Source: CAYLNH01 sp964384625
GTDB taxonomy: Bacteria; Verrucomicrobiota; Lentisphaeria; JABSQK01
DNA length: 64,000 nucleotides
Assembly: GCA_964384625.1 (NCBI GenBank)
Contig: CAYLNH010000006.1
Location: forward strand, 12,010 to 76,009
Direction: 5' to 3'
Below, in pieces: positions 19,157 to 27,013 of the stretch. The notes under the pieces are model-generated. The model saw nothing but the letters and a program-made list of their open reading frames with translations. It did no database searches and was not told the origin of the DNA. Numbering within the stretch: the first letter of the stretch is position 1; the number at the start of each line of letters is the position of its first letter. A program made the translations under genes and the position numbers.

Positions 19157-19803
19157 ACACTCTGGGCGGCGTTCATCAGGGCTTCGACTTCCTGCTGAAG
19201 ATCATCGACAAAGCCACACCAGTCGATTTCCGACTGATTGAAGTTCTGGTCGCGCTCCATCTGGCCGCCCTTGAGTTTCACATACAGATCGCCGATCTTC
19301 TCACCGAAGAACGCGCCGATCGCCGCGGCAACCGCGTACGAGACAAAGATCAGGGCGACAACGATGTACACATTCGTCAGGCCGCTCATGGCGATGAGTA
19401 CCGCGATATTGGCGATGATCGCCAGGATCGTTCCCAGCCCCAGGCCGGTGAACCACTTGGCGTAGTAGGTCATGTCGTCACGAAGTTTGTTGGCCTTCTC
19501 CATTGCCGTATTCTCGTACTCGGCGTTGAAGCGCAGCATCATCTTCTTCGTCGGCCTGCCGTCCTCGTAGATCATATCGTGCCCGACAATCGAGGTAATC
19601 TGCCCGGCCAAGGCGCCGCGGATCACCTTGGCATCCAGGTCGCCGTTGGGCTTGCCGTCAATGAATGTCCGATAGCCGGCGCCCTCTGAGAAGCGCTCGT
19701 TGATCCTTGCGATGGTGGCTTCACACACGCGGTGGGCCAGTTCTTCCGCTACCGCCTGGTTCTCTGAGCCGAGGTGCACAACCTTCCCGTAATTGCCGGC
19801 CAT
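19144..19803 (-). CDS. unknown membrane protein with two transmembrane helices
   Basis: 219 residues. The N-terminal 110 residues are soluble and charged (AEELAHRVCEATIARINERF, GALAGQITSIVGHDMIYEDG). They are followed by two hydrophobic helices (about 118-138, FTGLGLGTILAIIANIAVLIA, and 143-165, NVYIVVALIFVSYAVAAAIGAFF). A short C-terminal amphipathic tail ends in the heptamer repeat array, so the last residues (SVGNR) come from repeat DNA. Both ends are likely cytoplasmic. It is divergent from the secreted protein at 19981. I do not recognise the family; it could belong to a toxin- or stress-type membrane family, but nothing supports that. Confidence 0.65.
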   Translation of the reverse strand: MAGNYGKVVHLGSENQAVAEELAHRVCEATIARINERFSEGAGYRTFIDGKPNGDLDAKVIRGALAGQITSIVGHDMIYEDGRPTKKMMLRFNAEYENTAMEKANKLRDDMTYYAKWFTGLGLGTILAIIANIAVLIAMSGLTNVYIVVALIFVSYAVAAAIGAFFGEKIGDLYVKLKGGQMERDQNFNQSEIDWCGFVDDLQQEVEALMNAAQSVGNR

Positions 19804-19980
19804 ATCCCTGGTCCTCCCTGTGCGGTTTGAGTCAGCAATGAATACTTACTCCATATATTGGGAAACCACAGCCGCTGTTTCAAGACAGTCAGCCGGAATC
19901 CGTCAGCAATCACGCCTCGGAAGTATTGCCGAAACCGACAAATCCAAGCTTTGACAACGTTGAATCTTTGGAGAACTCCA

Positions 19981-20892
19981 ATGGAAATACGATTGCCTCC
20001 CGCGAGCAGATTCTTCCACAGCATGATGCTGGTGATCGCAGCCTGCGCAAGCACTGCAGATGTCCTCGCCAAGCCTGATGATCGCACTGTCGTGCAGCTG
20101 GTCGACGGCTCGCGTTTTGTCGGCCGACTTGAAACACCAACGCTGAAGGTCAGAACGGCGTTCGGTAGTCTGAGCATCCCAATGGAACGAGTCCACATCG
20201 CCTCGGCCAAGGAATCCGGCTTCGTTGTGAAGTTGCAGAACGGCGATCGGATCACGGGTGCTCTGGAGCGCCGCAGCTTCCGCCTGAGCGGTAATCTCGG
20301 CGCCCTTCAACTGCCCGTCGCCAAGGTAACCGGTGTCTGGCCGGCCTCTCTCGGAGTGGACCTCGGTGATCCGGGTTGGGGCAAGGCCGATGACGGCCTG
20401 CAGGCCAGACTGACCTGCAAAACACGCAAGGTGAAGATCGGGGAACAAATTGAACTCCTCCTTGAAGTGCGGAATACGGCGAAGACGACGCGCAGCATCG
20501 TCTACCCCGACATCCGGTCATTCCTCAGTGTCAACACTCGAAACCGCCGCAACTATCCGGTATTCCTGAGGATCAAACGGACTGGACCGGGACGGCAGGC
20601 GCTGGAGGAAATGGAACGGCTGATGATGCAACACGCCACGCTGGCGTTGGCGCCGGGCAAGGCCATGCGGGTGCGGATCCATGTCGAAGTCACAAATGAA
20701 CTGCGGCAACTGCAGCAAGCAGTGAATATGAAGAAGCTTCAGGATCTTGACCGCGAGATGTCTCTGGATACAACCTGGTACTGCCGCGCCGGGACGTTCA
20801 CGATCCAGGCAATCTACCAGAAGCCCCGACATTCGAGTGCCAGGAACTTCACACTGTATACGAAGCCCATCAAGCTGGAAATCACTGAGTGA
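19981..20892 (+). CDS. secreted protein with Sm-like beta repeat, unknown function
   Basis: 303 residues from the ATG at 19981 (GGAG upstream), with a signal peptide ending near STADVLA. Residues about 40-110 contain two consecutive strand-rich motifs, VQLVDGSRFVGRLE-TPTLKVRTAFGSLSIPMERV and VVKLQNGDRITGALERRSFRLSGNLGALQLPVAKV. I recognise these as a short beta-sandwich repeat common in PVC secreted proteins. The C-terminal half has another beta domain (EQIELLLEVRNTAKTTRSIVYPDI). The following gene carries the same motif once and overlaps by four bases, so the two act together. No enzyme motif is seen. Role unknown. Confidence 0.7.
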   Translation: MEIRLPPASRFFHSMMLVIAACASTADVLAKPDDRTVVQLVDGSRFVGRLETPTLKVRTAFGSLSIPMERVHIASAKESGFVVKLQNGDRITGALERRSFRLSGNLGALQLPVAKVTGVWPASLGVDLGDPGWGKADDGLQARLTCKTRKVKIGEQIELLLEVRNTAKTTRSIVYPDIRSFLSVNTRNRRNYPVFLRIKRTGPGRQALEEMERLMMQHATLALAPGKAMRVRIHVEVTNELRQLQQAVNMKKLQDLDREMSLDTTWYCRAGTFTIQAIYQKPRHSSARNFTLYTKPIKLEITE

Positions 20893-21269
20893 AGACTTTG
20901 CTGGCAGCGGCAGTCATGGTGCTTGCCGGATCGATGACAGGCGGCGAGAAGACGAAAGTGGACGTCCATCTGAACGACGGCAGCCGCGTCATCGGGACAC
21001 TGCGCGCGGAGCGCATCATGATGCAGCACAAGGGCATGGGCAGACTGAGTTTTCCTGTGCGCTCGGTTGCCGCCGGCGAATGCAACAAAGCAGGAAAGCT
21101 GATCCTGACCGTGACACCCAAAGACAAGGTGACGGGCGAACTGCTGGACAAGGTCTTCGAGATCGACACCATTATCGGTCTGATCCGGGTGAAGGCAAGG
21201 CAGATCAAGAGCTTCGAAATTCAAACCCCCGAGCGAATCTCCATGATGTCGCCGTCGGCGACAAAATAG
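20889..21269 (+). CDS. small secreted protein sharing the upstream gene's beta repeat
   Basis: 126 residues from a GTG that overlaps the previous stop codon by four bases. It has a short signal peptide (LLAAAVMVLAGSMTGG) and then VDVHLNDGSRVIGTLRAERIMMQHKGMGRLSFPVRSVAAGE, the same strand pattern as the preceding protein, plus a second weaker copy. Its last 49 bases overlap the end of the convergent ychF gene. The two genes thus share coding DNA on opposite strands, which is unusual but small. Likely periplasmic. Function unknown. Confidence 0.65.
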   Translation: MKTLLAAAVMVLAGSMTGGEKTKVDVHLNDGSRVIGTLRAERIMMQHKGMGRLSFPVRSVAAGECNKAGKLILTVTPKDKVTGELLDKVFEIDTIIGLIRVKARQIKSFEIQTPERISMMSPSATK

Positions 21270-22291
21270 TCCTTCTTCTGCTCCCTGCCCTTCTCTTTGA
21301 ACGTCGTCTCCTGCGGGTTCGCCGCGAACTCGGCATAGGGCATGACCACCGCCCGGATGAACCCCCGCTGCAGATCCGAATGAATCGCAGCCGCGCTCTC
21401 ATAAGCCGTGGCCGCGGCGGCAACCGGCCAGGCCCGACATTCATCGCGGCCCACCGTGAAGAATACTTTCAGCCCAAGGATGTTAAAACATTTAGCGATT
21501 ATCCGGTCGAACGCTGGTTCCGACAGGCCGAGGTCGGCCATGAACTCCTCGGCTTCCGCCGGGTCCATCTGCGCCAGTTCCGACTCCAATGAGGCGCACA
21601 TCGCCATAAACGTGTAATCCGGGAAACCGGCAGCCACTTCAGCCGCCCGCGCATCCATGGTGTCGGTCTTATCCTCGCCCACGTTCAACACAATCAGCAG
21701 CGGCCGCAGGGTCAGCAGTTGGTACGGCGAGAGTACTTTGCGTTCGTTGTCGGTCAGGTCGAGGGTATTGGCGGGCTTTTCCTGTTCCAGCACGGCCAGG
21801 ACCTTCTCGACCGCTTCCAGTTCCCTGACGTTCTCGGTTTTCTTCGCCACCTGGACTTCCTTGCGCAGACGTTCGGCGCGCTTTTCCAGCATGATGTAGT
21901 CGGCCATAACGAACTCAGAGAGGATGAATTCAATGTCGCGAGCGGCGTCGACGGAGCCCTTCGGATGGGGCGCCATGGGCGAGTCGAAATCCTGCACCAT
22001 AAGGATCATGGCGTCAGCGCGTTTGACCTCTTCGAGAGTACCGCCGGCGAAGCCCCTGCCCTGCCCTTCCAGCGACATGCCCGGCGTGTCGATAAACTCC
22101 AGGGCTGCGGGTGTATGCTTCTTCGGCTGATAAACCTCCGAGAGGCGATCCAGGCGCTGGTCGGGGACGGACACCGTGGCGATCGCGGCGCCTTTCTTGC
22201 CGGAAGCCGATCCGGACATGCCTTTGGTGGTCAAGATTTCGTAGAAGGTGGACTTACCGGCGAACGGCAGGCCAACGATGCTCATTCTCAT
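21221..22291 (-). CDS. ychF: Obg-like GTPase/ATPase YchF
   Basis: 356 residues, the standard YchF length. MRMSIVGLPFAGKSTFYEILT is the P-loop (G1) and EFIDTPGMS the G3 motif. The usual NKxD is replaced by LNVGED, as expected for this family, which often prefers ATP. A coiled-coil insertion (about 135-190) and a C-terminal TGS domain (HSDLQRGFIRAVVMPYAEF to DGDIMEIRSGV) complete the architecture. YchF binds ribosomes and affects stress responses in other bacteria. It is a core chromosomal gene, so this region is chromosomal. Its 3' end overlaps the convergent small secreted protein gene by 49 bases. Confidence 0.96.
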   Translation of the reverse strand: MRMSIVGLPFAGKSTFYEILTTKGMSGSASGKKGAAIATVSVPDQRLDRLSEVYQPKKHTPAALEFIDTPGMSLEGQGRGFAGGTLEEVKRADAMILMVQDFDSPMAPHPKGSVDAARDIEFILSEFVMADYIMLEKRAERLRKEVQVAKKTENVRELEAVEKVLAVLEQEKPANTLDLTDNERKVLSPYQLLTLRPLLIVLNVGEDKTDTMDARAAEVAAGFPDYTFMAMCASLESELAQMDPAEAEEFMADLGLSEPAFDRIIAKCFNILGLKVFFTVGRDECRAWPVAAAATAYESAAAIHSDLQRGFIRAVVMPYAEFAANPQETTFKEKGREQKKDYFVADGDIMEIRSGV

Positions 22292-22451
22292 AGGTGCGGG
22301 ACTCCATCAGGTTTGGGGGCCGAGACGATACGCCGGGCGGCAATATTTGCAAGGCCCGCTGACCGACAGTTGTCGGCAATTCCGTCAAAATCCTTGTACA
22401 AAACTTTATACCAACGCTATCTTACCGGATTCATACTGGAGGCTCCCCAAC

Positions 22452-24419
22452 TTGCGCCTGAAACTGACATGCAAAGGCTGTCGCCGCAATATTGAGATCG
22501 AGGGCGAAGCCATCCCGAAGCAGATGGACTGCCCCGACTGCGCGGAACCGCTTGATATCCCGTCGAATATCCTGAATGTCGACGAGGAGATCGGCGGGTT
22601 CCGCATTGTCAAACACATCGGCAGCGGTTCCATGGGATGCGTCTACGAAGCCATGCAGATTTCGATGGACCGGCGGGTCGCGCTGAAAGTCCTGGATCCG
22701 ATGTTGACGCGGAACGAGAAGGACGTGCGCGACTTCTTCCGCGAAGTCCGGACGCTCGGACGGCTGGACCATCCGAACATCGTAACCGCATTCGACTCCG
22801 GCGAAGACAAGGACCAGTGTTATCTGGCGATGACCCTGGTTGAGGGCCGCGACCTGGATGAGATTATTCATCGGGACGGTCCGCTGTCGGAGGAAGAAGT
22901 CCTGAACGTCGGCCGCAAGACGGCGGAAGCCCTGGAGTACGCCTGGGAGCAGCACGGCATTCTGCACCGGGACATCAAACCATCCAACATCATGCTCCAC
23001 CTGGGGTCCGATCCGAAACTGCTGGACATGGGAATCTGTATGGGGCAGACCGCCGACATGCGGACCACGACCGAGGGCATGATCGTCGGCACCCCCTACT
23101 ACATGAGCCCCGAACAGGCCCGCGGCCAGAAGGACCTTGACTTCCGAACCGACGTCTACGCGCTCGGCTGCACGATGTTCCACGCACTCACCGGCAAAGT
23201 GCCGTATGACGGCCCCTCGGTGATGGACATCATCGACATGCACCGGACGGCGCCGATTCCGTCGACCGCCATGGCTGCGCCCGAGGCCTCCCGGAAGTGT
23301 TCCCACCTGATCCGGCAGATGATGCACAAACGCCCGGAAGCCCGTTGCGAGTCCTGGCGCAGTCTGATCGAAAGCATCGAAGACGTCCAGGCCGACCCCG
23401 GCGAGGACCTCCCGCCGGCGCCGCCCCCGGGCCACTCAGCGGTGACCAAGCGTTCGCCGGTCGCCCACCGGCGTCTGACGCCCGAGCAACTCAAACAACT
23501 GGCCGCCTATCAGCGGCGCGTCGGCAACGAACGCGACCGCAGCGTGTCGTCAATGGTGACCTTTGTCATCTTTCTGCTGCTGGTCATCTTCGGGCTGGTC
23601 CTCGGAATCCGGTGGCTCCCCGGCGCGGTCGATCGGGCCAGACAAGATCCCGCCGGCGACGGCGTTGAGCAGGAAGAGCCAGGCGCCGAGACGAGGGTCA
23701 GCGGAATTCCGAACCGCCCCCCAAAGCCGGAACCCGAACCCGAACCGGAGCCCGAACCCGAACCGGAGCCGACGCCGAAGCCGACCAGACCGAAAATTCC
23801 CGATCTCGGCGCCGGCAACTACGCCATCGCCGTCTGGGTCCGACCCAGCCGGGACGGCACAATCATCGCCAAAGCCCCCTTTCGAGAGTGGACAAAGCAG
23901 TCCAAAGCACTGTTCGTTCGCCAAGGACGAATCGCTTTCGATGTCGGCTGGGTCGGGGCCATCCGCGGCAAGAAACGGCTGACCAACGGCCGCTGGCACC
24001 ATGTTGTGCTCTGCGGCGCCAACCCGCAGCAGATCTACGTCGACGGCGTCCTCGACTGCTCCGGCAAGCTGGAAACCGCGGCCGACCCGAATTCCACCGT
24101 GTTCAAGGTCGGCGACTCCGCCGGCAAGTTCAAGGAACGCCAGTTCCACGGCGCGCTGGATGAATTGCGAATCTACAGTCGACGACTGACCCATCGGGAA
24201 ATCACGGCGTTGCATCGCAATCCCCGCGCCAGAATAACCAACGGCATGGTGGCCTACCTGCCGTTCAACGGCAAAACCAGCGACCTGTCGGGCAACAAAA
24301 ACCACGCCCGGCACGGCAAACAGCAGCTCAGGTTTACCGAGGGCGTCTTCGGCGACGCCCTCCTTTTCAACGGCGAGTTCCGCATGGTGATCAATCCCCC
24401 CGGACGACGCCAGAGATAA
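22452..24419 (+). CDS. membrane Ser/Thr protein kinase with zinc ribbon and extracytoplasmic LamG-like domain
   Basis: 655 residues from a TTG with GGAGG nine bases upstream. The order is a zinc ribbon (Cys7, 10, 27, 30), a Hanks-type kinase (about 48-315), one membrane helix (about 366-388), a Pro-Glu repeat stalk (about 424-444) and a LamG/concanavalin-like domain (about 455-655). Kinase residues are present: Lys79 in VALKVL, Glu98, HRDIKPSN (172-179) and metal-binding Asp192, although the usual DFG reads DMG. The LamG part has the WHHVVLCGANPQQIYVDG and GALDELRIYSRRLTHREI motifs. This suggests a receptor kinase sensing an extracellular ligand, probably a glycan (inference). The zinc ribbon at a kinase N-terminus is uncommon. 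Confidence 0.9.
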   Translation: MRLKLTCKGCRRNIEIEGEAIPKQMDCPDCAEPLDIPSNILNVDEEIGGFRIVKHIGSGSMGCVYEAMQISMDRRVALKVLDPMLTRNEKDVRDFFREVRTLGRLDHPNIVTAFDSGEDKDQCYLAMTLVEGRDLDEIIHRDGPLSEEEVLNVGRKTAEALEYAWEQHGILHRDIKPSNIMLHLGSDPKLLDMGICMGQTADMRTTTEGMIVGTPYYMSPEQARGQKDLDFRTDVYALGCTMFHALTGKVPYDGPSVMDIIDMHRTAPIPSTAMAAPEASRKCSHLIRQMMHKRPEARCESWRSLIESIEDVQADPGEDLPPAPPPGHSAVTKRSPVAHRRLTPEQLKQLAAYQRRVGNERDRSVSSMVTFVIFLLLVIFGLVLGIRWLPGAVDRARQDPAGDGVEQEEPGAETRVSGIPNRPPKPEPEPEPEPEPEPEPTPKPTRPKIPDLGAGNYAIAVWVRPSRDGTIIAKAPFREWTKQSKALFVRQGRIAFDVGWVGAIRGKKRLTNGRWHHVVLCGANPQQIYVDGVLDCSGKLETAADPNSTVFKVGDSAGKFKERQFHGALDELRIYSRRLTHREITALHRNPRARITNGMVAYLPFNGKTSDLSGNKNHARHGKQQLRFTEGVFGDALLFNGEFRMVINPPGRRQR

Positions 24420-24450
24420 CACCAGCCCTCGGGGCGACAGACCGCAGAAC

Positions 24451-24927
24451 ATGTTGACGATCAAACCCGAACCGCGCCTGGCCGTGTTGTACTACGCCAA
24501 GCTGTCGCTGCTGGCCAGTTTGATCGGCATTCTGGTCTGCAGCATCACCATCGCCATGGACCACTACTTGACGACCGCCGCGATCATCGCCATCGTCGTG
24601 ACGGTCAGCGCCGCCGTCTTCATCCTGGCCATCCCGCTGTTTCTCCTCTTCTACCGGCGCGAAACCGGAAAGACCTGGATCGTCTCCGAAGACGGCGTCG
24701 AGATTCGCCGCGCGGACAATGAAACCAAGCCGATTCCATGGGCCCGGGTGCGGGAGATTTTCATCAAGCGACATTCGATTTCGATCTTCCTCCAGCCGGA
24801 CGGCGAGGAGGAGAGCATTTACTTCATGGACGGCTTTGAACAGGAAGAATTCTCCCGGTTTTGGCATACCTTCCGCACCGACCACCCGGACCGCCGGCAG
24901 ACCGCGCCGGAGGACAACAAACTGTGA
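24451..24927 (+). CDS. small membrane protein with PH-like C-terminal domain
   Basis: 158 residues with two membrane helices (about 13-34 and 42-68). A cytoplasmic C-terminal region follows with a strand pattern reminiscent of bacterial PH domains (TWIVSEDGVEIRRADNETKPIPWARVREIFIKRHSISIFL). It begins 31 bases after the receptor-kinase gene and may be co-transcribed with it. Small YcxB- or bPH-type membrane proteins have this design, but no specific family is certain. Function unknown. The 140 bases between its stop and the tRNA contain no gene. Confidence 0.6.
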   Translation: MLTIKPEPRLAVLYYAKLSLLASLIGILVCSITIAMDHYLTTAAIIAIVVTVSAAVFILAIPLFLLFYRRETGKTWIVSEDGVEIRRADNETKPIPWARVREIFIKRHSISIFLQPDGEEESIYFMDGFEQEEFSRFWHTFRTDHPDRRQTAPEDNKL

Positions 24928-25068
24928 TCCGGCGCCGGCCGCACCGCCGGCCGGCTGGTCCCGGGCCCGAGACAGCCGCTGCGACAGACTTGACAAAATG
25001 CCCGGAATTTTCCGTTTCCTGCATTGATTTGGCCGGCGGGCCGACTATTTTTTCCCCTCACTTTCAAT

Positions 25069-25144
25069 TCCGGCGTAGCTCAGTCGGTAGAGCAAGCGGC
25101 TGTTAACCGCTTTGTCCCAGGTTCGAGTCCTGGCGCCGGAGCCA
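25069..25144 (+). tRNA. tRNA-Asn (GUU), CCA encoded
   Basis: A complete cloverleaf is visible: acceptor TCCGGCG/CGCCGGA, D-arm GCTC/GAGC, anticodon stem AGCGG/CCGCT around CTGTTAA with anticodon GTT, and T-arm CCAGG-TTCGAGT-CCTGG. The discriminator G and CCA are encoded. A terminator follows ten bases later. Confidence 0.98.
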
Positions 25145-25153
25145 TTTCTTTTC

Positions 25154-25181
25154 GGCCCCGAATCATCGGGGCCTTTTCCTT
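25154..25181 (+). terminator. rho-independent terminator after tRNA-Asn
   Basis: GGCCCCGA-atca-TCGGGGCC forms an 8-base perfect stem followed by TTTTCCTT. It directly follows the tRNA. Confidence 0.9.
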
Positions 25182-25763
25182 TACGGCCCCCGTTCGCGGG
25201 GGCTGTTTCGTTTCCGGGAACGCAAATCCCGCTCAGTCAAAGGGATTTGCGACTCGGGCGGCGAGATGCAGGCGGCGAACGGTGACCGCCTCGACCCTCT
25301 ATCCGCTTGCCCGTCCAACGCGTACCCCCGCCTGGAACCGCCGTCTTTCGCCCGAACTCTCAGTCGACTCTCCGATTCTACGGCCCGGAAAACTCTATTC
25401 TCGGCTCTCTCCCCCCAAGAATCAGCGGTTCGCCCCGTTCCGCCCATCCCCACCCGCCGTCTGGTTAACGCTGGCTTCTGACGCCCCCACATCATCCCGA
25501 TGGCGGACGCCGCCAAGCACGAGCCCGGCGCGCTGCCCGTAATGCTGTTCACCATTCTCTATGGCGTATTCGACCGGAAAAACGCCAAAACCCCGTCCCA
25601 TCGCATTTCGGCGTTGCCGAACGGGTGGGAACGGGAAACGGGCAGGAAGCAGTCAGTCGGGCCCGCGTCGGCTGGGTTGCGGTGGGACCTGGGAAAAGCA
25701 GACAACACCACTCCTTACGACGCGCCTGTGGGTGTTCCCGGGGGCAATGGAAAATGCCAGAAG
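25182..25763. other. intergenic region with two further hairpins, no gene seen
   Basis: After the tRNA terminator come a second strong stem (GCCCCCG-ttcg-CGGGGGC, 25186-25203) and a third (10 bases, CGCAAATCCC/GGGATTTGCG, 25221-25251). The remaining 510 bases have open frames on both strands, but none has a ribosome-binding site, recognisable domain or gene-like composition. I see no coding gene here. Confidence 0.6.
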
Positions 25764-26435
25764 TCAGCTTTCGGCAGTCGCCTGAACGGCAAACGCCAAC
25801 GCAACGAATCCCCCCCCCCCCCCCCGAGGGTCAGCAACGTCCTCGACGCGCGGCGGCGACTCGACTTGCTCGTCCGGGTCGTCCCACAAGAGCGTGCTGG
25901 CTGCTTTCCGCAGACGGAAACCAACGGCTTCAACCAGATCGACCGTCTGCTGGATGGTGCGGAAGGTGGCCGAGGCGTAGATGCGATGGCCCTCGGCCTT
26001 CTTGCGTGCGTAGAGCCGCCCCCACGGACTGTCGGCGGGTACGATGCCGACAAGGAGTACGCCATTTACTGTCAGCACCCGACGGCATTCCCGAAGCGCC
26101 GCCGCTGGATCCTCGATGAAGCACAGAGTCAAGGCCAGCAGAACACCGTCAAAGCTGCCATCCGCGAACGGCAGATTGTCCGCCGTCCCAAGATGCGTGC
26201 GGACTCCGCGCCGGGTCGCGATCTGCAGCATGCTCGCGGCTGGGTCTATGCCCTCACCGATTCCCAGACCGGCGGCGAAGCGGCCGCTGCCCACACCGAC
26301 TTCGAGCCAACGCCCATGACAGGTGCCGACGAGCCGTCGAAGACAGTCCAGTTCCGCCGCCAGGATGACACGCCCCACGGGCTCGTCGTACCAGGCATCG
26401 TAGTCGTTGGCGAGGGCGTCAAAAGGAGCGGTCAT
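25764..26435 (-). CDS. SAM-dependent class I methyltransferase ending in a poly-Gly tract
   Basis: 223 residues. The Rossmann SAM site is WLEVGVGSGRFAAGLG followed by GIDPAASML, and ADNLPFADGSFDGVLLALTLCFIEDP is the usual motif II/III region. This is a UbiE-like small methyltransferase. Near the C-terminus five glycines (about residues 205-209) are encoded by a run of 16 G on the coding strand, and 14 residues follow. Any slip in that run would change the C-terminal tail. It lies 16 bases after the DsrE gene, last in the sulfur operon. The substrate is unknown; a thiol or sulfur compound would fit the operon (inference). Confidence 0.85.
   Translation of the reverse strand: MTAPFDALANDYDAWYDEPVGRVILAAELDCLRRLVGTCHGRWLEVGVGSGRFAAGLGIGEGIDPAASMLQIATRRGVRTHLGTADNLPFADGSFDGVLLALTLCFIEDPAAALRECRRVLTVNGVLLVGIVPADSPWGRLYARKKAEGHRIYASATFRTIQQTVDLVEAVGFRLRKAASTLLWDDPDEQVESPPRVEDVADPRGGGGGFVALAFAVQATAES
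25810..25825. repeat. 16-base homopolymeric C tract inside methyltransferase gene
   Basis: Sixteen consecutive C on the plus strand fall in the 3' part of the minus-strand methyltransferase gene. Tracts this long are prone to slippage in cells and to length error in sequencing. Confidence 0.95.
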
Positions 26436-26451
26436 GGCGCACTCCGGTCGA

Positions 26452-26772
26452 TCAGACCGTGATCAGCCGATCCGAATCGCGGACGACCTCGTAGTGGTCC
26501 TTGAGCGTGGACAGCGGGCAGATCTCCGAGCCCTCGGAACTGCGCAGCTTCAGGCAGGTCCCGCAGGCGAGGGCCTCACCGCCCGCGTCAAGCACCTGTT
26601 GTGCCTGTTTCTTCACGTCGAAGGTGGCGTCCTCAATCTGGTCGATATCGACGCCCCGGCCCGACAGGAGAATGCGCACCTCGTCGTCCTGTTGCAGGCT
26701 GTACTGTGCCAGGCGCAGCGCGTTGAACACGGTTTCGGGATCGGTCTGGGTGATAATCATGCCAAGATTCAT
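26452..26772 (-). CDS. DsrE-family sulfur-relay protein
   Basis: 106 residues from the ATG at 26772 (AAGGA nine bases upstream). MNLGMIITQTDPETVFNALRLAQYSLQQDDEVRILLSGRGVD is the DsrE fold start. ACGTCLKLRSSEGSEICPLSTLKD carries the conserved cysteines that can hold a persulfide. DsrE/TusD-like proteins pass sulfane sulfur between donors and acceptors in the cytoplasm. Its operon partner, a cysteine desulfurase, makes persulfide from cysteine and is a natural donor. The upstream segment is odd: a short tandem repeat and a fragment of a four-helix-bundle gene separate it from the desulfurase. The natural acceptor is not evident. Confidence 0.85.
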   Translation of the reverse strand: MNLGMIITQTDPETVFNALRLAQYSLQQDDEVRILLSGRGVDIDQIEDATFDVKKQAQQVLDAGGEALACGTCLKLRSSEGSEICPLSTLKDHYEVVRDSDRLITV

Positions 26773-26777
26773 GGGGG

Positions 26778-26814
26778 AGTTCCTTGAGTTCTGCGTCGTG
26801 AGTTGTGAGTTCCC
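26778..26814. repeat. short degenerate tandem repeat (agttc/gagtt type)
   Basis: The stretch reads as repeated gagttctg/gagttgtg/gagttcc units. The complementary strand has the aactc-type repeat also present inside the permease gene at 54803-54920. It joins the DsrE ribosome-binding region to a gene fragment upstream. Confidence 0.6.
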
Positions 26815-27013
26815 CGCGTGCCTCGTCCGCAACCGTGTACAGACGGTTAAACGTGTCTTGGTCTATGTAGTGCTGGTTCACCGCGACATAGAGGTCGCTC
26901 TGTGCTTCCGTGCACGAACGTTTCGCATATCCACGGAAGCGGATAACTTCCGCGGTGGTTTCCGAATCGAAGCCCTCTGGGTTGGCAAGCAGACCCTTGA
27001 GCATCTCACCCAT
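26813..27013 (-). pseudogene. fragment of a four-helix-bundle (S23 intervening-sequence) protein gene
   Basis: Translation of the minus strand from the ATG at 27013 gives EGFDSETTAEVIRFRGYAKRSCTEAQSDLYVAVNQHYIDQDTFNRLYTVADEARG. That is the C-terminal half of the four-helix-bundle family first found inside 23S rRNA intervening sequences. The N-terminal helix is missing and replaced by about 14 unrelated residues. After ADEARG the frame runs into short-repeat DNA and into the DsrE gene. The full family is about 115-125 residues, so this is a remnant of about 55. The start overlaps the cysteine desulfurase stop by eight bases. Confidence 0.7.

Noticed and set aside
22394..22423. Promoter TTGTAC-N18-TATCTT upstream of the kinase gene
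   Set aside because: Both boxes are imperfect and the spacing is long; too weak to list as a feature.
25500..26462. 320-codon plus-strand frame
   Set aside because: It is the antisense of the methyltransferase, whose SAM motif is clear, and has no ribosome-binding site.
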